This document shows positions 63,786 through 64,000 of a DNA stretch of 64,000 nt, in pieces (the first letter of the stretch is position 1; each line of letters opens with the position of its first letter). Location of the stretch: contig JAEXFI010000039.1 in assembly GCA_023400235.1 (NCBI GenBank), positions 69,635 through 133,634 on the forward strand. Direction: 5' to 3'. Both the position numbers and the translations under genes were made by a program. The stretch is from Bacillota bacterium. Lineage in GTDB: Bacteria > Bacillota > Clostridia > Acetivibrionales > DSM-1351. The notes beneath the pieces were generated by a model. That model worked only from the letters and a program-made list of their open reading frames with translations, did no database searches and had not been told where the DNA came from.

Positions 63786-64000
63786 AACTCCCATCTACGC
63801 GCATAGCGCGTACACAAATTGTAATGAAAAGACACGTAGTGGCTTTTCGCTGCGTGAAAGTCACAATGATTTACCACATGTATCTTTCACGCTAACCTCC
63901 CATCTACGCGCATGGCGCGTACACAAATAGTAATGAAAGGCACGCAGTGGCTTTCGCTGCTTGAAAGTCACATTGACACACAACATGTATCTTTCAAGCT
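63786..64000. repeat. Hairpin repeat family 2, two tandem copies, running off the window
   Basis: Copy 1 is 63786-63893 and copy 2 is 63894 to the window end. Each reads CTCCCATCTACGCGC-ATA/ATG-GCGCGTACACAAA, TAATGAAA, CACGYAGTGGCTTT, CGCTG, GAAAGTCAC and ACATGTATCTTTCA. The first hairpin TACGCGC/GCGCGTA has a 3-nt loop. The minus strand of copy 1 supplies GGGAG for the glycosyltransferase start. A third, inverted copy is at 52240-52338. Confidence 0.9.

Overview
The window looks like chromosomal DNA from a mesophilic, cellulosome-making anaerobic Firmicute of the Ruminiclostridium (Clostridium cluster III) type. The basis is two type I dockerins, two proteins with S-layer (SLH) anchors, strong AGGAGG ribosome binding sites, moderate-to-low G+C, sporulation-type genes, and a xylan locus typical of that group. 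The species call is inference. I saw no tRNA, rRNA, intact insertion sequence, prophage or CRISPR array.

Layout. 1-3.4 kb: end of a Gfo/Idh/MocA dehydrogenase, a tiny ORF and a P-type calcium ATPase. 3.7-10.7 kb: two tandem membrane-anchored beta-propeller paralogs, then signal peptidase I (behind a possibly structured leader), an acyl-ACP thioesterase, a GerMN-like protein and a YdcF-family protein. 10.6-20.7 kb: MFS transporter, TrpB2-type tryptophan synthase beta chain, a duplicated 176-180 bp repeat, a YwaF-type membrane protein, an FAD/Rieske oxidoreductase and two cation/proton antiporters facing apart. 20.9-44.4 kb: the xylan locus. 44.7-52.0 kb: a very large SLH-anchored subtilase, then an ECF-type sigma factor, its DUF4367 partner and a small secreted protein. 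52-53.3 kb: decaying DNA with a frameshifted CBM6-like remnant, a frameshifted micro-ORF and one copy of a dispersed repeat. 53.4-64 kb: small membrane proteins, methyltransferases, a Cys-rich protein paired with DUF1848, a MacB-like ABC exporter, GNAT, a MerR/GPP34 pair behind a heptamer repeat, and a glycosyltransferase whose start codon abuts more copies of the dispersed repeat.

How the xylan locus should work (inference from families and order): a membrane histidine kinase and two AraC-type response regulators sense an extracellular sugar. A lipoprotein and two permeases import oligosaccharides (the ATPase is not encoded here). A cytoplasmic GH8 enzyme trims imported xylo-oligosaccharides. 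Three very similar GH10 xylanases work outside. They share signal peptide, two N-terminal repeats, CBM22, GH10 and CBM9 but end differently: nothing (free), SLH repeats (cell surface) or a dockerin (cellulosome). A dockerin-bearing CE3 esterase follows the dockerin xylanase.

Most unusual items: the three-destination xylanase set; the 45-bp tandem array between two of its genes; the hairpin repeats carrying a Shine-Dalgarno sequence beside start codons; the 10 x 7-bp repeat filling a predicted 5' UTR; and the Cys-rich protein/DUF1848 pair.
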